Source: Candidatus Gastranaerophilales bacterium | GTDB taxonomy: Bacteria > Cyanobacteriota > Vampirovibrionia > Gastranaerophilales > Gastranaerophilaceae | DNA: 64,000 nucleotides | Assembly: GCA_900767135.1 (NCBI GenBank) | Contig: CAAFYU010000046.1 | Location: 57,856 to 121,855, forward strand | Reading direction: 5' to 3' | Shown here: in pieces, positions 1-8,591 of the stretch | Layout of the letters: every line of letters begins with the position of its first letter | Position numbering within the stretch: position 1 is the stretch's first letter | The notes under the pieces: generated by a model | The model's input: only the letters and a program-made list of their open reading frames with translations | What the model was told of the DNA's origin: nothing | Database searches by the model: none | Program-made: the position numbers and the translations under genes

Positions 1-1
1 T

Positions 2-1213
2 GTTGTTAAACTTGCTAATAAGTATAAAACTCCGATAATTTGTAGAGGGGCAGGAACAAATGTTGTCGGTGCATGTTCGACCGAACATGGTGGGATTATT
101 CTTAATTTTTCTAAAATGAATAAGATTTTAGAAATTAACCGTGAAAATATGACCGCAAGAGTCCAGTCAGGTGTAGTTTTGGGGGATTTACAAAAGGCTG
201 TTGAAAGTTTTGGTCTTTTTTATCCGCCAGATCCGTCTAATCTTGCAGTTTCCACAATCGGCGGAAGCATTGCTCAATCATCAGGTGGTGCAAAGTCTTT
301 CAAATACGGTACTACAAAAGATTACGTGATTGATATGAAAGTTGTAATGGCGAACGGTGAAATTCTTCAAACCGGTTCAAATACTATTAAAAACGCTACA
401 GGTTACAATTTGAACACGCTTTTTGTAGGCTCTGAAGGAACTTTGGGGATTGTTATTGAGGCAACTATAAAACTAATTCCAAAACCTGAGAGCAAAAAGG
501 TTTTAATGGCATATTTTGATACCGTAAAAACGGCAGTTTCTGCGGTAAACAAGATTATTGAACACAGAATTTTCCCTGCAACGATTGATTTTATGGACAA
601 AAACGCAATTCAAACAGTTGAAAAGTTTTATCCGGCAAATCTTTTGACCGATAAAGAAGCTGCTTTAATTATTGAAATAGACGGCTTTGAATGCTCAATG
701 GATTATCAGGAAAAAATTATTGTGGATATTTTGAATTCCAGTGATGCATCTGCAATACAGGCTTCTCACAACGAAGAGGAATACAATAGAATTTGGACTG
801 CAAGACGGTCTTCAATGGGAGCTTGTGCTAAAATGAAACCTAATGTCACGACAGACGACGTCATTGTTCCTCGCGAAAATCTTGAAAAATTAGTGCTCGG
901 AATTCGTGAAATTTGCGAAAAATATAATTTAGCAGTTTGTATGGTCGGACATGTGGGCGACGGTAGTGTTCACCCGCAAATACCGATTGACTATTCAGAC
1001 GAGAACGAATACCAACGATATAAACTTGCAAAAAGTGAAATTTATAACTTGACTGCAAAATTGGGTGGAATTTTGTCTGGCGAACATGGAGTTGGTTCAC
1101 TAAAACGCGAACATATCAATAAAGTTGTAAACTCTGTTGCACTGGATTATATGCGTCAAATCAAAAAAACTTTCGACCCAAATAATATCTTAAATCCGTA
1201 TAAAATTTTTTAA
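2..1213 (+). CDS. FAD-linked oxidase, GlcD/D-lactate dehydrogenase-like (5' partial)
   Basis: The reading frame is open from base 2, so the gene begins before the window. The first residues contain the FAD-binding loop CRGAGTNVVGAC, equivalent to the PRGxGT loop of PCMH-type FAD domains. The C-terminal part carries two signatures of the FAD-linked oxidase C-terminal domain: GHVGDGSVHP and GGILSGEHGVG. Members of this family oxidise 2-hydroxy acids such as glycolate or D-lactate and pass electrons to a quinone or Fe-S partner. No GlcE/GlcF-like partner lies downstream, so the substrate cannot be assigned. It ends 67 nt before clpB, with no clear terminator between them. Confidence 0.85.
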   Translation, partial: VVKLANKYKTPIICRGAGTNVVGACSTEHGGIILNFSKMNKILEINRENMTARVQSGVVLGDLQKAVESFGLFYPPDPSNLAVSTIGGSIAQSSGGAKSFKYGTTKDYVIDMKVVMANGEILQTGSNTIKNATGYNLNTLFVGSEGTLGIVIEATIKLIPKPESKKVLMAYFDTVKTAVSAVNKIIEHRIFPATIDFMDKNAIQTVEKFYPANLLTDKEAALIIEIDGFECSMDYQEKIIVDILNSSDASAIQASHNEEEYNRIWTARRSSMGACAKMKPNVTTDDVIVPRENLEKLVLGIREICEKYNLAVCMVGHVGDGSVHPQIPIDYSDENEYQRYKLAKSEIYNLTAKLGGILSGEHGVGSLKREHINKVVNSVALDYMRQIKKTFDPNNILNPYKIF

Positions 1214-1280
1214 ACTTCAAGTGATTGAATGATGGCAAAGAAGAAATTTCACTGTAAAATTTTTCTAAAAGGAGTAAAAA

Positions 1281-3953
1281 ATGCTTTTGACTGATCACGT
1301 TCAAGCCATCATAAAGTCCGCAAAATCAATTGTTGTGGCAAGAAACTATCCGGAACTTAATCCCGAACATTTGATGCTTGCATTAATGCTTGATGAAAAC
1401 GATTTACCAAAAATTTTAATTGAAAGAGTAGATGTTATAACCCCCGCTGTTATAGATCGTTTAAATAATTATATCTCTAAACGTGCGTATTATGCTCGTG
1501 GAAAGTTTTCTGACGTCAGACTCTCTACCGACACAATCAGATTGATGAAAATTGCACAAGATGAAGCCGAAAAACATGGCGATGAACAAGTTAGCATTGA
1601 ACACCTTTTTCTAGCATTATTCAAAATAGACAACAAAACTTTAAATTATCTATGGCAACAATGTGAAATAAACAGGCTAGAACTTTACGAAAAAATGACG
1701 GAAGTTGTTGATAGTATTGAATCTATCGAGGAAACTACTATTGTATCCCCAACACAAAATCAAACTTCTGAAACAGAAGAAAACAACGATTTATTGCCGC
1801 TTTTGGAACAAGAACAATCTACAAATCTTTCAACAAGTGCAACCACAACCAAACACAAAAAAAATGATGCACTTACAAAATACACAACAGATTTAACAGA
1901 ACTTGCTAAAAAAAATAAGCTTGATCCTGTTATCGGGCGTGACGATGAAATTAGACGAACAATTCAAATTTTAAACAGACGTTCAAAAAATAACCCTGTT
2001 ATTATTGGCGAACCTGGGGTTGGAAAAACTGCCATAATTGAAGGACTTGCACAAAGAATTATTTCAGGAGATGTTCCGGAAAGTCTTAAAAATGATAAAA
2101 TTCTTGCATTAGACTTAGGTGCAATGCTTGCCGGTGCATCATACAGAGGTGAATTTGAAGAGCGATTAAAATCTGTTCTTAAAGCAATTGAAGAAAAATC
2201 TGATGATTTAATGCTTTTTATAGACGAAATTCACACAATCATGGGAGCGGGCTCATCAGAAGGCTCTGCTGATGCCGGAAACCTTTTAAAACCAATGCTC
2301 GCACGAGGAGCAATAAGGGTTATCGGAGCAACCACAACTGATGAATACCGAAAATATATTGAAAAAGACAAAGCTATGGAACGACGTTTTCAACCTGTTA
2401 TTGCAGAAGAGCCAACCGTTGAAACTACGATTAGCATTCTTAGAGGTTTGAAAGACAAATATGAAGGTTATCATAGCGTAAAAATTCTGGATAGTGCAAT
2501 TGTGGAAGCCGTAAAACTTTCACACAGATATATTTCTGATAGATGTTTGCCTGACAAAGCCATCGATTTGCTTGACGAAGCAGCTTCTGCATTACGTATT
2601 GAAATTGATACCATGCCGGAAGAAATTGATGTTTTTATCCGAGAAAAAATACAACTTGAAATGAACAAAAAAGCTCTTGAAAAAGATGAAACACCGGAAG
2701 CAAACAAAAAACTTGAAAAAATTTACAAAAAAATAGCAGATTTAGACACAAAAATAGAAAAACTTAAAACTCAGTGGCTTAAAGAAAAGAAAATTATTGA
2801 TTCTTCCGCCGCAATTAAAAGAAACATTGAAAAATTAAAAGCACAAATTGAACAGAACAAGAAAAATCCTTCAATGACTCTGGTTTTGGAAGAAAAATAC
2901 AGCCAGATGCTTGATATGGAACAAAAACTTCAAACTTTACAACTGGAAAGTGGTAAAAAACGATTGATAAAAGAAGAAGTTGACGGTGACGACATTGCAA
3001 ACATTGTTGCAAAATGGACCGGAATACCTGTAAACAGGCTTCAAGAGGACGAATCAAAGAAACTTATTGAAATGGAAAAAGTTATGCATAAACGTGTAAT
3101 CGGACAGGAAGAAGCTGTTACGAAGATTTCTAATGCAATACGTCTTTCTCGTTCCGGTTTACGAGATCCAAAACGACCTATCGGCACATTTTTGTTTCTT
3201 GGGCCGACAGGTGTTGGCAAAACAGAACTCGGTAAAACCCTTGCCTATATTTTATTTAATGACGAAGACGCTCTTATCCGCATTGATATGTCAGAGTTTA
3301 TGGAAAAAGCTTCAATTTCCAGACTGGTAGGAGCAACAGCAGGTTACGTAGGATATGAAGAGGGTGGACAATTAACAGAAGCTGTTAGAAGAAAACCTTA
3401 TTCAGTAGTTCTTTTTGATGAAGTTGAAAAGGCTCACCCTGACGTATTTAATCTTATGCTACAAATGTTTGACGATGGGCGATTGACAGACGGACAAGGA
3501 CGACTGATAGATTTTAAAAATACTGTTATTATCATGACAAGTAACCTCGGAAGTGATGTTATTCTTGATAAATCATTGAATGATGAAGACAAAAAAGAGG
3601 CATTAAATCACGCACTTAGACAAAAATTTAAACCCGAATTCCTTAACCGTATTGATGAAATTATTATGTTTAAAGCTTTAACTCTTGATGAATTAACTCA
3701 AATTGTAGACATACAAACAAATTCACTCAAAAAACGACTTTCTGAGCAAGAAATTGAGCTTGAAATAACAAATTCTGCACGTAAACACTTAGCTGATGAG
3801 GGTTATGAACCTCTTTACGGAGCCAGACCTCTCAGACGAGCAATCAGACAACTTGTCGAAATTCCATTATCAATGAAAATTCTGGAAGGAGAATTCAAAA
3901 AAGGCGACAAAGTTACTGTCGATTTTGACGGAAAAAATTTGATATTTAATTAA
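1281..3953 (+). CDS. clpB: ATP-dependent disaggregase ClpB
   Basis: An 890-residue double AAA+ protein that resolves protein aggregates with DnaK. An N-terminal Clp repeat domain (about 1-145) is followed by a charged low-complexity linker. NBD1 has Walker A GEPGVGKTAI near residue 243 and Walker B LMLFIDEIHT. A coiled-coil middle domain spans about 410-560. NBD2 has Walker A GPTGVGKTEL near residue 641 and Walker B VVLFDEVEKAHP. The long middle domain and the C-terminus (YGARPLRRAI) point to ClpB rather than ClpC; no ClpP-docking loop was recognised. The start follows the ribosome site AAAAGGAG by 6 nt. Confidence 0.93.
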   Translation: MLLTDHVQAIIKSAKSIVVARNYPELNPEHLMLALMLDENDLPKILIERVDVITPAVIDRLNNYISKRAYYARGKFSDVRLSTDTIRLMKIAQDEAEKHGDEQVSIEHLFLALFKIDNKTLNYLWQQCEINRLELYEKMTEVVDSIESIEETTIVSPTQNQTSETEENNDLLPLLEQEQSTNLSTSATTTKHKKNDALTKYTTDLTELAKKNKLDPVIGRDDEIRRTIQILNRRSKNNPVIIGEPGVGKTAIIEGLAQRIISGDVPESLKNDKILALDLGAMLAGASYRGEFEERLKSVLKAIEEKSDDLMLFIDEIHTIMGAGSSEGSADAGNLLKPMLARGAIRVIGATTTDEYRKYIEKDKAMERRFQPVIAEEPTVETTISILRGLKDKYEGYHSVKILDSAIVEAVKLSHRYISDRCLPDKAIDLLDEAASALRIEIDTMPEEIDVFIREKIQLEMNKKALEKDETPEANKKLEKIYKKIADLDTKIEKLKTQWLKEKKIIDSSAAIKRNIEKLKAQIEQNKKNPSMTLVLEEKYSQMLDMEQKLQTLQLESGKKRLIKEEVDGDDIANIVAKWTGIPVNRLQEDESKKLIEMEKVMHKRVIGQEEAVTKISNAIRLSRSGLRDPKRPIGTFLFLGPTGVGKTELGKTLAYILFNDEDALIRIDMSEFMEKASISRLVGATAGYVGYEEGGQLTEAVRRKPYSVVLFDEVEKAHPDVFNLMLQMFDDGRLTDGQGRLIDFKNTVIIMTSNLGSDVILDKSLNDEDKKEALNHALRQKFKPEFLNRIDEIIMFKALTLDELTQIVDIQTNSLKKRLSEQEIELEITNSARKHLADEGYEPLYGARPLRRAIRQLVEIPLSMKILEGEFKKGDKVTVDFDGKNLIFN

Positions 3954-3967
3954 TTTTATTTCAAATA

Positions 3968-4930
3968 CTATTTAACGACAGATTTGTTTTTATCATCGAA
4001 TCTGTCTGCCAAAAACGTTGAAATAAAAGGAATTATAATATAATAAATTCCGCCTAATATTAGTGCCGGTTTAACGATTTTTATGCCTTCTATATATTTG
4101 TCGAGATTTTTGGAGTTTGCATTTGCGATTTTAAATTTTTCAATAAATTTTTCACTAGATTTTTTTGAAACCTTGTCGAGTGCATATCCGCCACCAATAC
4201 ACAAACCTGTCGATATTGCCGAATTATAAATTAAGGCACGCTTTCTATCCTCTTCAATTCCTTTACTCTTTTGTGTTTGCCTGATAAAAACACCGGTTGC
4301 CAAAGCGTCTGTCATTGCCATCAAGTGCATTGGAAAATTCGTATTATGGAATTTATCCGTAAGTTTTTGCACAAAAGATGAGTCGATAATTTTTCCCACT
4401 CCTTTGGCTAAAATATTTTTCCCCGTAAAGCTGACATTTTTTTTCTTGTCTAAATTTTCACCATTTACATCTTTTTTAGGAAAAATTTTTGACATAAAAG
4501 GCGGAATTAAAGCACAAGTCAAAATTGATTTTGGAGCCACTACCAAAAAACCTAAACCGAGTTTGAAAAGTTGAGTCGCAAATTTGTATTTAGATGAAGA
4601 TGTTAAAGATTTTTCACTATCTTTTAAGGTTTTAATAGTTTTTTTAGATAAATATTCTGCCGGATTTTCGTCAATTTTTTTCACTGCATTGGCAAACGGT
4701 TTTGACACCAAAAGCATCATCAAATATCCAGCAGCACTTGATGCAAACGAACGAACACAGGCATATTTTTTGTTCTCTTTGTCGGTCTTTGGGGTTGACA
4801 TAATTGCAATAGGGCGTGCAACTGTTGAAAGCACAAAAGACGTCGTTGCACCAAACAACAAGCTATTATCGGCTGCAAATTTCAAACTCTTTTTAAAAAT
4901 TTTATTTGTGTAAATTTGTTGAACTTTCAT
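3968..4930 (-). CDS. Hypothetical multi-pass membrane protein
   Basis: 320 residues with about six hydrophobic stretches (near residues 23-43, 67-86, 125-150, 200-213, 238-250 and 285-307) separated by Lys/Ser-rich loops. No family recognised. It begins MKVQQIYTNKIFKKS, a style of N-terminus I associate with Gastranaerophilales orphans (inference). It is divergent from pnuC, with start codons about 25 bp apart. On its own strand a TATAAT hexamer (4939-4944) ends 8 nt before the ATG and there is no Shine-Dalgarno, so the transcript probably has almost no leader. It is convergent with clpB, 14 nt away. Confidence 0.75.
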   Translation of the reverse strand: MKVQQIYTNKIFKKSLKFAADNSLLFGATTSFVLSTVARPIAIMSTPKTDKENKKYACVRSFASSAAGYLMMLLVSKPFANAVKKIDENPAEYLSKKTIKTLKDSEKSLTSSSKYKFATQLFKLGLGFLVVAPKSILTCALIPPFMSKIFPKKDVNGENLDKKKNVSFTGKNILAKGVGKIIDSSFVQKLTDKFHNTNFPMHLMAMTDALATGVFIRQTQKSKGIEEDRKRALIYNSAISTGLCIGGGYALDKVSKKSSEKFIEKFKIANANSKNLDKYIEGIKIVKPALILGGIYYIIIPFISTFLADRFDDKNKSVVK

Positions 4931-4955
4931 TGCAATTTATTATACAATGCTCATA

Positions 4956-5654
4956 ATGAAAATTGTAGAATTTGTAAACAAAGAATTAAACGGGTGGAAA
5001 AAACATGAAATAATTTTTCTTTCTTTGGTGTTATTTTTCATACTAATTTCATCTCACTTGGTAAAAGATACTCCAATTGCTGTTATGTCAGCAATTTGTG
5101 GAATTATGTACACAATTATAGCAGGCAAAGGCAAAATTTCATGCTATTTTTTTGGACTTGCAGGTTCTTGGTGTTATGTGTGGTTATCGCTCATAAATGC
5201 ACTATGGGGCAATATGCTTTTGTATCTTTGTTATTATATTCCAATGCAAATTTTAGGGATTTTCAGATGGAAAAAACATTTGCATAGCGACACAAACGAA
5301 ATTATTAAAATAAAATTAGGTACAAAGCAAAGAATTATTCTACTTTTGGTTGGAATTGTCGGTTCTGTTATAACGAGTGGAATTTTATATTTATGCCATG
5401 ACAAAAGCCCTGTCGCTGATGGGATTACAACGTTTTTATCAATTTTAGGAATGTATTTAACAGTAAGACGTGCAATAGAACAATGGGTTATTTGGTTATT
5501 TGTAAACGGAATTTCTGTTTTAATGTGGTTGAATTTGTTTATGCATGGTGCGAAAACTCTGTCAACCGTCATTATGTGGAGCGTTTACTTTGTCCTTGCG
5601 ATTTATTTTTATTTCGATTGGCGAAAAAGCTTCAAAACAGATATTCAAGCTTAA
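4956..5654 (+). CDS. pnuC: PnuC-type nicotinamide mononucleotide/riboside transporter
   Basis: About 232 residues, strongly hydrophobic with seven or more membrane segments. It has the PnuC signature elements: AGKGKISCYFFGLAGS, a conserved LS...LWGN segment, and YYIPMQILGIFRWKKH. The family takes up NAD precursors across the inner membrane. An ATG at 4947 is also in frame, but it lies inside a TACAAT hexamer (4943-4948). The ATG at 4956 lies 7 nt after that hexamer, which fits a leaderless start and is preferred. The 3' end overlaps the convergent neighbour by 4 nt. Confidence 0.88.
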   Translation: MKIVEFVNKELNGWKKHEIIFLSLVLFFILISSHLVKDTPIAVMSAICGIMYTIIAGKGKISCYFFGLAGSWCYVWLSLINALWGNMLLYLCYYIPMQILGIFRWKKHLHSDTNEIIKIKLGTKQRIILLLVGIVGSVITSGILYLCHDKSPVADGITTFLSILGMYLTVRRAIEQWVIWLFVNGISVLMWLNLFMHGAKTLSTVIMWSVYFVLAIYFYFDWRKSFKTDIQA

Positions 5655-6385
5655 AATCTAAACTTTGTTGAAAAATTTAACTGAGAGCGAGTCGGCGTTG
5701 AAGTTTCTGAGTAAATCTGGCTTGCACCTATATTAAAGTCCATTCTGTCATCTTTAAAAGGTTTTAGAGAAAAAACAAATTCACTTTTTTTATTCTTGTC
5801 TAAAAAACTTGTTGAATAAATATTTTGGACAGAAACACGATTGTTCAACTTATATTCAGGCGAAAAAGAAAGAGTACCTTTGCCACGCTGATCAAGGGAA
5901 GCAAAACTGTTACTCTTATAAGATGTATTAAAAGAAAATTTATTTTTCTGATACTTTGTAAACAGTGTACTTGTTTGAGTCAAACTTTCAGGGGCAATTT
6001 TGCTATCGTATTTAGTGCCGATGGTAAAATTACCATGTTGTTTTTGGTTTGTAAAAGATGTTGATTTTGACTCATAAGGATTAAAATTGTCGTATTTATA
6101 AATATTTTCAGGAGAAAGTCTGTCATCAGATTTTGTAGTTACATCAAGTTTTTTCTCACTCAAATTTTTTGATTTTTTTACCGGCTTAGTTTTGGGAGTG
6201 ACATTTAAAATAACATCATTTTCTCCGACATTTTCATCATAAATATCCTCTTCCGGCTCATAAACATAGTCCAACATCTGCTCCAATTCAGGATTTTCTG
6301 CCCTCTCTGTCGTTGAAACTTCTTCGGCAAAAGTCGGTAAAATAATTAAATTAAAAAATAAAATTGTGAGCAGTATTTTTTTCAT
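5651..6385 (-). CDS. Secreted protein with possible outer-membrane beta-barrel C-terminus
   Basis: The signal peptide MKKILLTILFFNLIILPTFA is followed by an acidic segment rich in Glu/Asp, a Lys/Pro linker, and a Ser/Thr/Asn-rich C-terminal half with alternating hydrophobic residues ending in FSTKFRF. A terminal aromatic and alternating pattern are typical of short outer-membrane barrels or barrel-associated proteins; this is inference. The ATG at 6385 is chosen because GGAG lies 7 nt upstream; a TTG four codons earlier would put that ribosome site inside the gene. Residues 1-20 fit Sec export. Confidence 0.72.
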   Translation of the reverse strand: MKKILLTILFFNLIILPTFAEEVSTTERAENPELEQMLDYVYEPEEDIYDENVGENDVILNVTPKTKPVKKSKNLSEKKLDVTTKSDDRLSPENIYKYDNFNPYESKSTSFTNQKQHGNFTIGTKYDSKIAPESLTQTSTLFTKYQKNKFSFNTSYKSNSFASLDQRGKGTLSFSPEYKLNNRVSVQNIYSTSFLDKNKKSEFVFSLKPFKDDRMDFNIGASQIYSETSTPTRSQLNFSTKFRF

Positions 6386-6437
6386 AAATTTCTCCAAAAA
6401 TATTATAGCACTGAAAGCTGAATTTTTTCTAAAAATA

Positions 6438-6446
6438 TGTTATAAT
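6438..6446 (+). promoter_or_regulatory. Extended -10 promoter
   Basis: TGTTATAAT, a perfect TATAAT with the TGn extension, 35 nt upstream of the DUF2971 gene start. No convincing -35 hexamer is visible. Confidence 0.5.
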
Positions 6447-6480
6447 GTGAATGTAGTTTATATTGTTTTGGGTGCAAAAA

Positions 6481-7377
6481 ATGATTAATTATGACAGTTT
6501 GCTGGAAAAAATTCCAAAAGTTAGAAAAATCCTTGATGATGGTTTAAATAGTACTCTTTATCATTATACAAAACCTGAAAAGCTTTTAGGGATACTGGAA
6601 TCAGGCACATTGCGATTTTCCAATGCACTTTATCTTAATGATAAAGAAGAAGTTACATATTCTTATAAACTAATTTTTAATCTGGTTGATAATATGCCAG
6701 AGCTTAATAAACAGCTGTTTGCAAAGATTAAGGAACACTTTTACACAAAATACACAAATATTATAAACGGCTCAGACGATTTTGAGCACAAGTTTGAATA
6801 TTACACAATTTCATTTTCGACAGACGGCGACAATTTGATACTTTGGAATAATTATACCAAAGGGCAAAAATACACCGGTTACAACATCGGTTTTTGCAAA
6901 AAAGAACTTATAAAAGATATGGAAAAAATCGGGTTTAATTCGGTTTATGGCAACATAATTTACAATAACAACAAACAAATCACCGTTTTGAAATTGATTT
7001 TTGAGAAATGGAACAAACTTTACGAAAAAGCAAAAACAGAGAAAAAACGGGTAGATATTGCATTTGAACTCATTGATATTTTAAATATTATAAGTTTATT
7101 CTTTAAAAACCCATATTTTAAGGACGAAAAAGAGTATAGAATAATTTTTATCAATAATATTGGCACAAATTTTGCAAAACAGACAAAAATTTGCGAGAAA
7201 AACGGGCTTTTCATTCCTTATATCGAGTACAGATTTCTTAAAAAAGTTGTTGACTGCATAAATATTGGACCAACACTAAATGAAAATATCTTTTACACAA
7301 GTACTTGCAGAATGCTTGCAAACTTTGGTTACGAGCGAAAAACAGTCAACAGATCAAAAATTCCACTAAGATATTGA
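6481..7377 (+). CDS. DUF2971-like protein
   Basis: 298 residues. The N-terminal motif YHYTKPEKLLGILESGTLRF followed by SNALYLNDKEEV resembles DUF2971 proteins, which begin with a conserved 'LYHYT...' segment and are often found near defence or mobile genes; their function is not established. The central ISFSTDGDNLILWNNY is also typical. A longer frame begins at a TTG at 6463, but the ATG at 6481 is preferred. The ribosome site is poor (GGGTG). It is convergent with the next gene across a bidirectional terminator. Confidence 0.7.
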   Translation: MINYDSLLEKIPKVRKILDDGLNSTLYHYTKPEKLLGILESGTLRFSNALYLNDKEEVTYSYKLIFNLVDNMPELNKQLFAKIKEHFYTKYTNIINGSDDFEHKFEYYTISFSTDGDNLILWNNYTKGQKYTGYNIGFCKKELIKDMEKIGFNSVYGNIIYNNNKQITVLKLIFEKWNKLYEKAKTEKKRVDIAFELIDILNIISLFFKNPYFKDEKEYRIIFINNIGTNFAKQTKICEKNGLFIPYIEYRFLKKVVDCINIGPTLNENIFYTSTCRMLANFGYERKTVNRSKIPLRY

Positions 7378-7422
7378 TAATTTCCTTGATACCCGACTAA
7401 TATAAAACATTTTTTAACAAAA

Positions 7423-7450
7423 AAAGAACCGGCATCAAAGTCGGTTCTTT
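7423..7450. terminator. Bidirectional Rho-independent terminator
   Basis: Inverted repeat AAAGAACCG/CGGTTCTTT with a 10-nt loop, flanked by A and T runs. It sits between convergent genes ending at 7377 (+) and 7487 (-). Confidence 0.8.
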
Positions 7451-7486
7451 ACGTGAGTAAACATGTGATTTTGAAACAGTTATTTA

Positions 7487-7933
7487 TTAAGCAAGTCCTG
7501 CTAATTCGTTCAATTTGTCCATTTGTTCAGAATTATTTAAAAATCCCATTGTTTCTTCGCTAATGTTTCCATAAGCATAAGCTCGTGTTAAATATGAAGA
7601 CCAATCTTTACCTTGAACTGCGTCATAAGTTGCTTTTTTATCGGTATTGTCAGCATTTGCAACTGTCAATGTTGGCAAAGTTTGTTGCAAATCTTCCAAA
7701 CTTCCAGGTTCTGTTTTTTGAATTTTATTTAGTTCCAATCCCATTCCTGCATAAAAGTTTGCAGATTTAAGCAAATCACCACCCGTTACATCAGTATGTT
7801 GAATACCATTTTGCTGTCCAATAGGGACATTAACATTAGGTTTTACTTCTGCTTGCTTTTGAATTTCTGTTTTTTGAACTTTTTTGTTTCCATCATTACC
7901 AAACAAGCCAAAATTTCCATTGATTGATACCAT
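7487..7933 (-). CDS. Small hypothetical protein (148 aa)
   Basis: No known domain recognised. The N-terminal third is polar (Lys/Gln/Asn-rich) and the C-terminal half is helical. No signal peptide. The start follows GGAG (AACGGAGAAATGGACTTATG). Its promoter region carries AAATACTTTATATACATG (complement of 8008-8025), shared with the orphan genes at 14185 and 17478. Its 3' untranslated region carries CACATGTTTACTCAC (complement of 7453-7467), exactly shared with the orphan gene at 31939-32370. This suggests a co-regulated set of lineage-specific proteins. Confidence 0.65.
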   Translation of the reverse strand: MVSINGNFGLFGNDGNKKVQKTEIQKQAEVKPNVNVPIGQQNGIQHTDVTGGDLLKSANFYAGMGLELNKIQKTEPGSLEDLQQTLPTLTVANADNTDKKATYDAVQGKDWSSYLTRAYAYGNISEETMGFLNNSEQMDKLNELAGLA

Positions 7934-8360
7934 AAGTCCATTTCTCCGTTTCTTTTTTACTCACGTTCTCTTAATAAGTTTTTCTTTATCCTATTAAATG
8001 ATTCTCACATGTATATAAAGTATTTTTGTATGTAAAAATTGCGTAAAACGTATATACTTTGTTTACAATTTGTTACATTTGGGGTAAAAACGTTATTTGA
8101 AAGGTTGTATCAAAAATAAAAGACGATACGACCTTAGTGCCCTAGTAACTTAGTATCTTCTCACAATACCGACTTCGCATCTAAATCCATTGCTACTTTT
8201 AATACTAATTCTACACAACTATATCACGCAAAAATTTTTACCATTACATCTAAAAACCTTGATATTAAAACATATAGACTTATAGCTAGTAGAAATAATA
8301 TATGTATTTGATATGCTAAAATAGAAAATAATACTTTTTTTTGGGAGATTTTTTAAGAAT
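7934..8360. other. Intergenic region: shared promoter plus repeat-derived sequence
   Basis: 427 bp without a convincing gene. 8008-8025 is the shared promoter-like element of the leftward gene. Around 8060-8085 lies TTTACAATTTGTTACA, similar to a sequence near 32452-32476 upstream of another orphan gene. 8101-8135 is an inverted repeat (AAGGTTGTATC/GATACGACCTT, one G-U). It is followed by CTTAGTGCCCTAGTAACTTA, a word found again near 53766, so this looks like debris of a dispersed repeat. The last ~60 bp are the AT-rich upstream region of the LuxR-type gene. Confidence 0.5.
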
Positions 8361-8591
8361 ATGGAAGATAAAATAAACAAATTAACCTTGAGAGAGTTAG
8401 AAGTGTTAAAATTTGTAGTTAATGGGGAAACTAATAATTCTATTGCTGAAAAACTTTGTATTACAAGCCATACTGTTAAAGCACATCTCACACAAATTTT
8501 TAAAAAACTTGGAGTTAAAAATAGAACATCTGCGGCCGTAGTAGCCAAAGAACGGAAATTTAATCTTCTTCAAGACTCAGAACTGCCATAA
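8361..8591 (+). CDS. Stand-alone LuxR/GerE-type HTH protein
   Basis: 76 residues that are almost entirely a GerE helix-turn-helix. It has LTLRELEVLKFVVNGETNNS, then IAEKLCITSHTVKAHL and IFKKLGVKNRTSAAV, the canonical four-helix LuxR C-terminal domain. There is no receiver or ligand-binding domain, so it may act as a small DNA-binding regulator or as an antagonist of longer LuxR proteins. GGGAGA lies 14 nt upstream, further than usual. The last 32 nt overlap the 3' end of convergent lepA. Confidence 0.82.
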   Translation: MEDKINKLTLRELEVLKFVVNGETNNSIAEKLCITSHTVKAHLTQIFKKLGVKNRTSAAVVAKERKFNLLQDSELP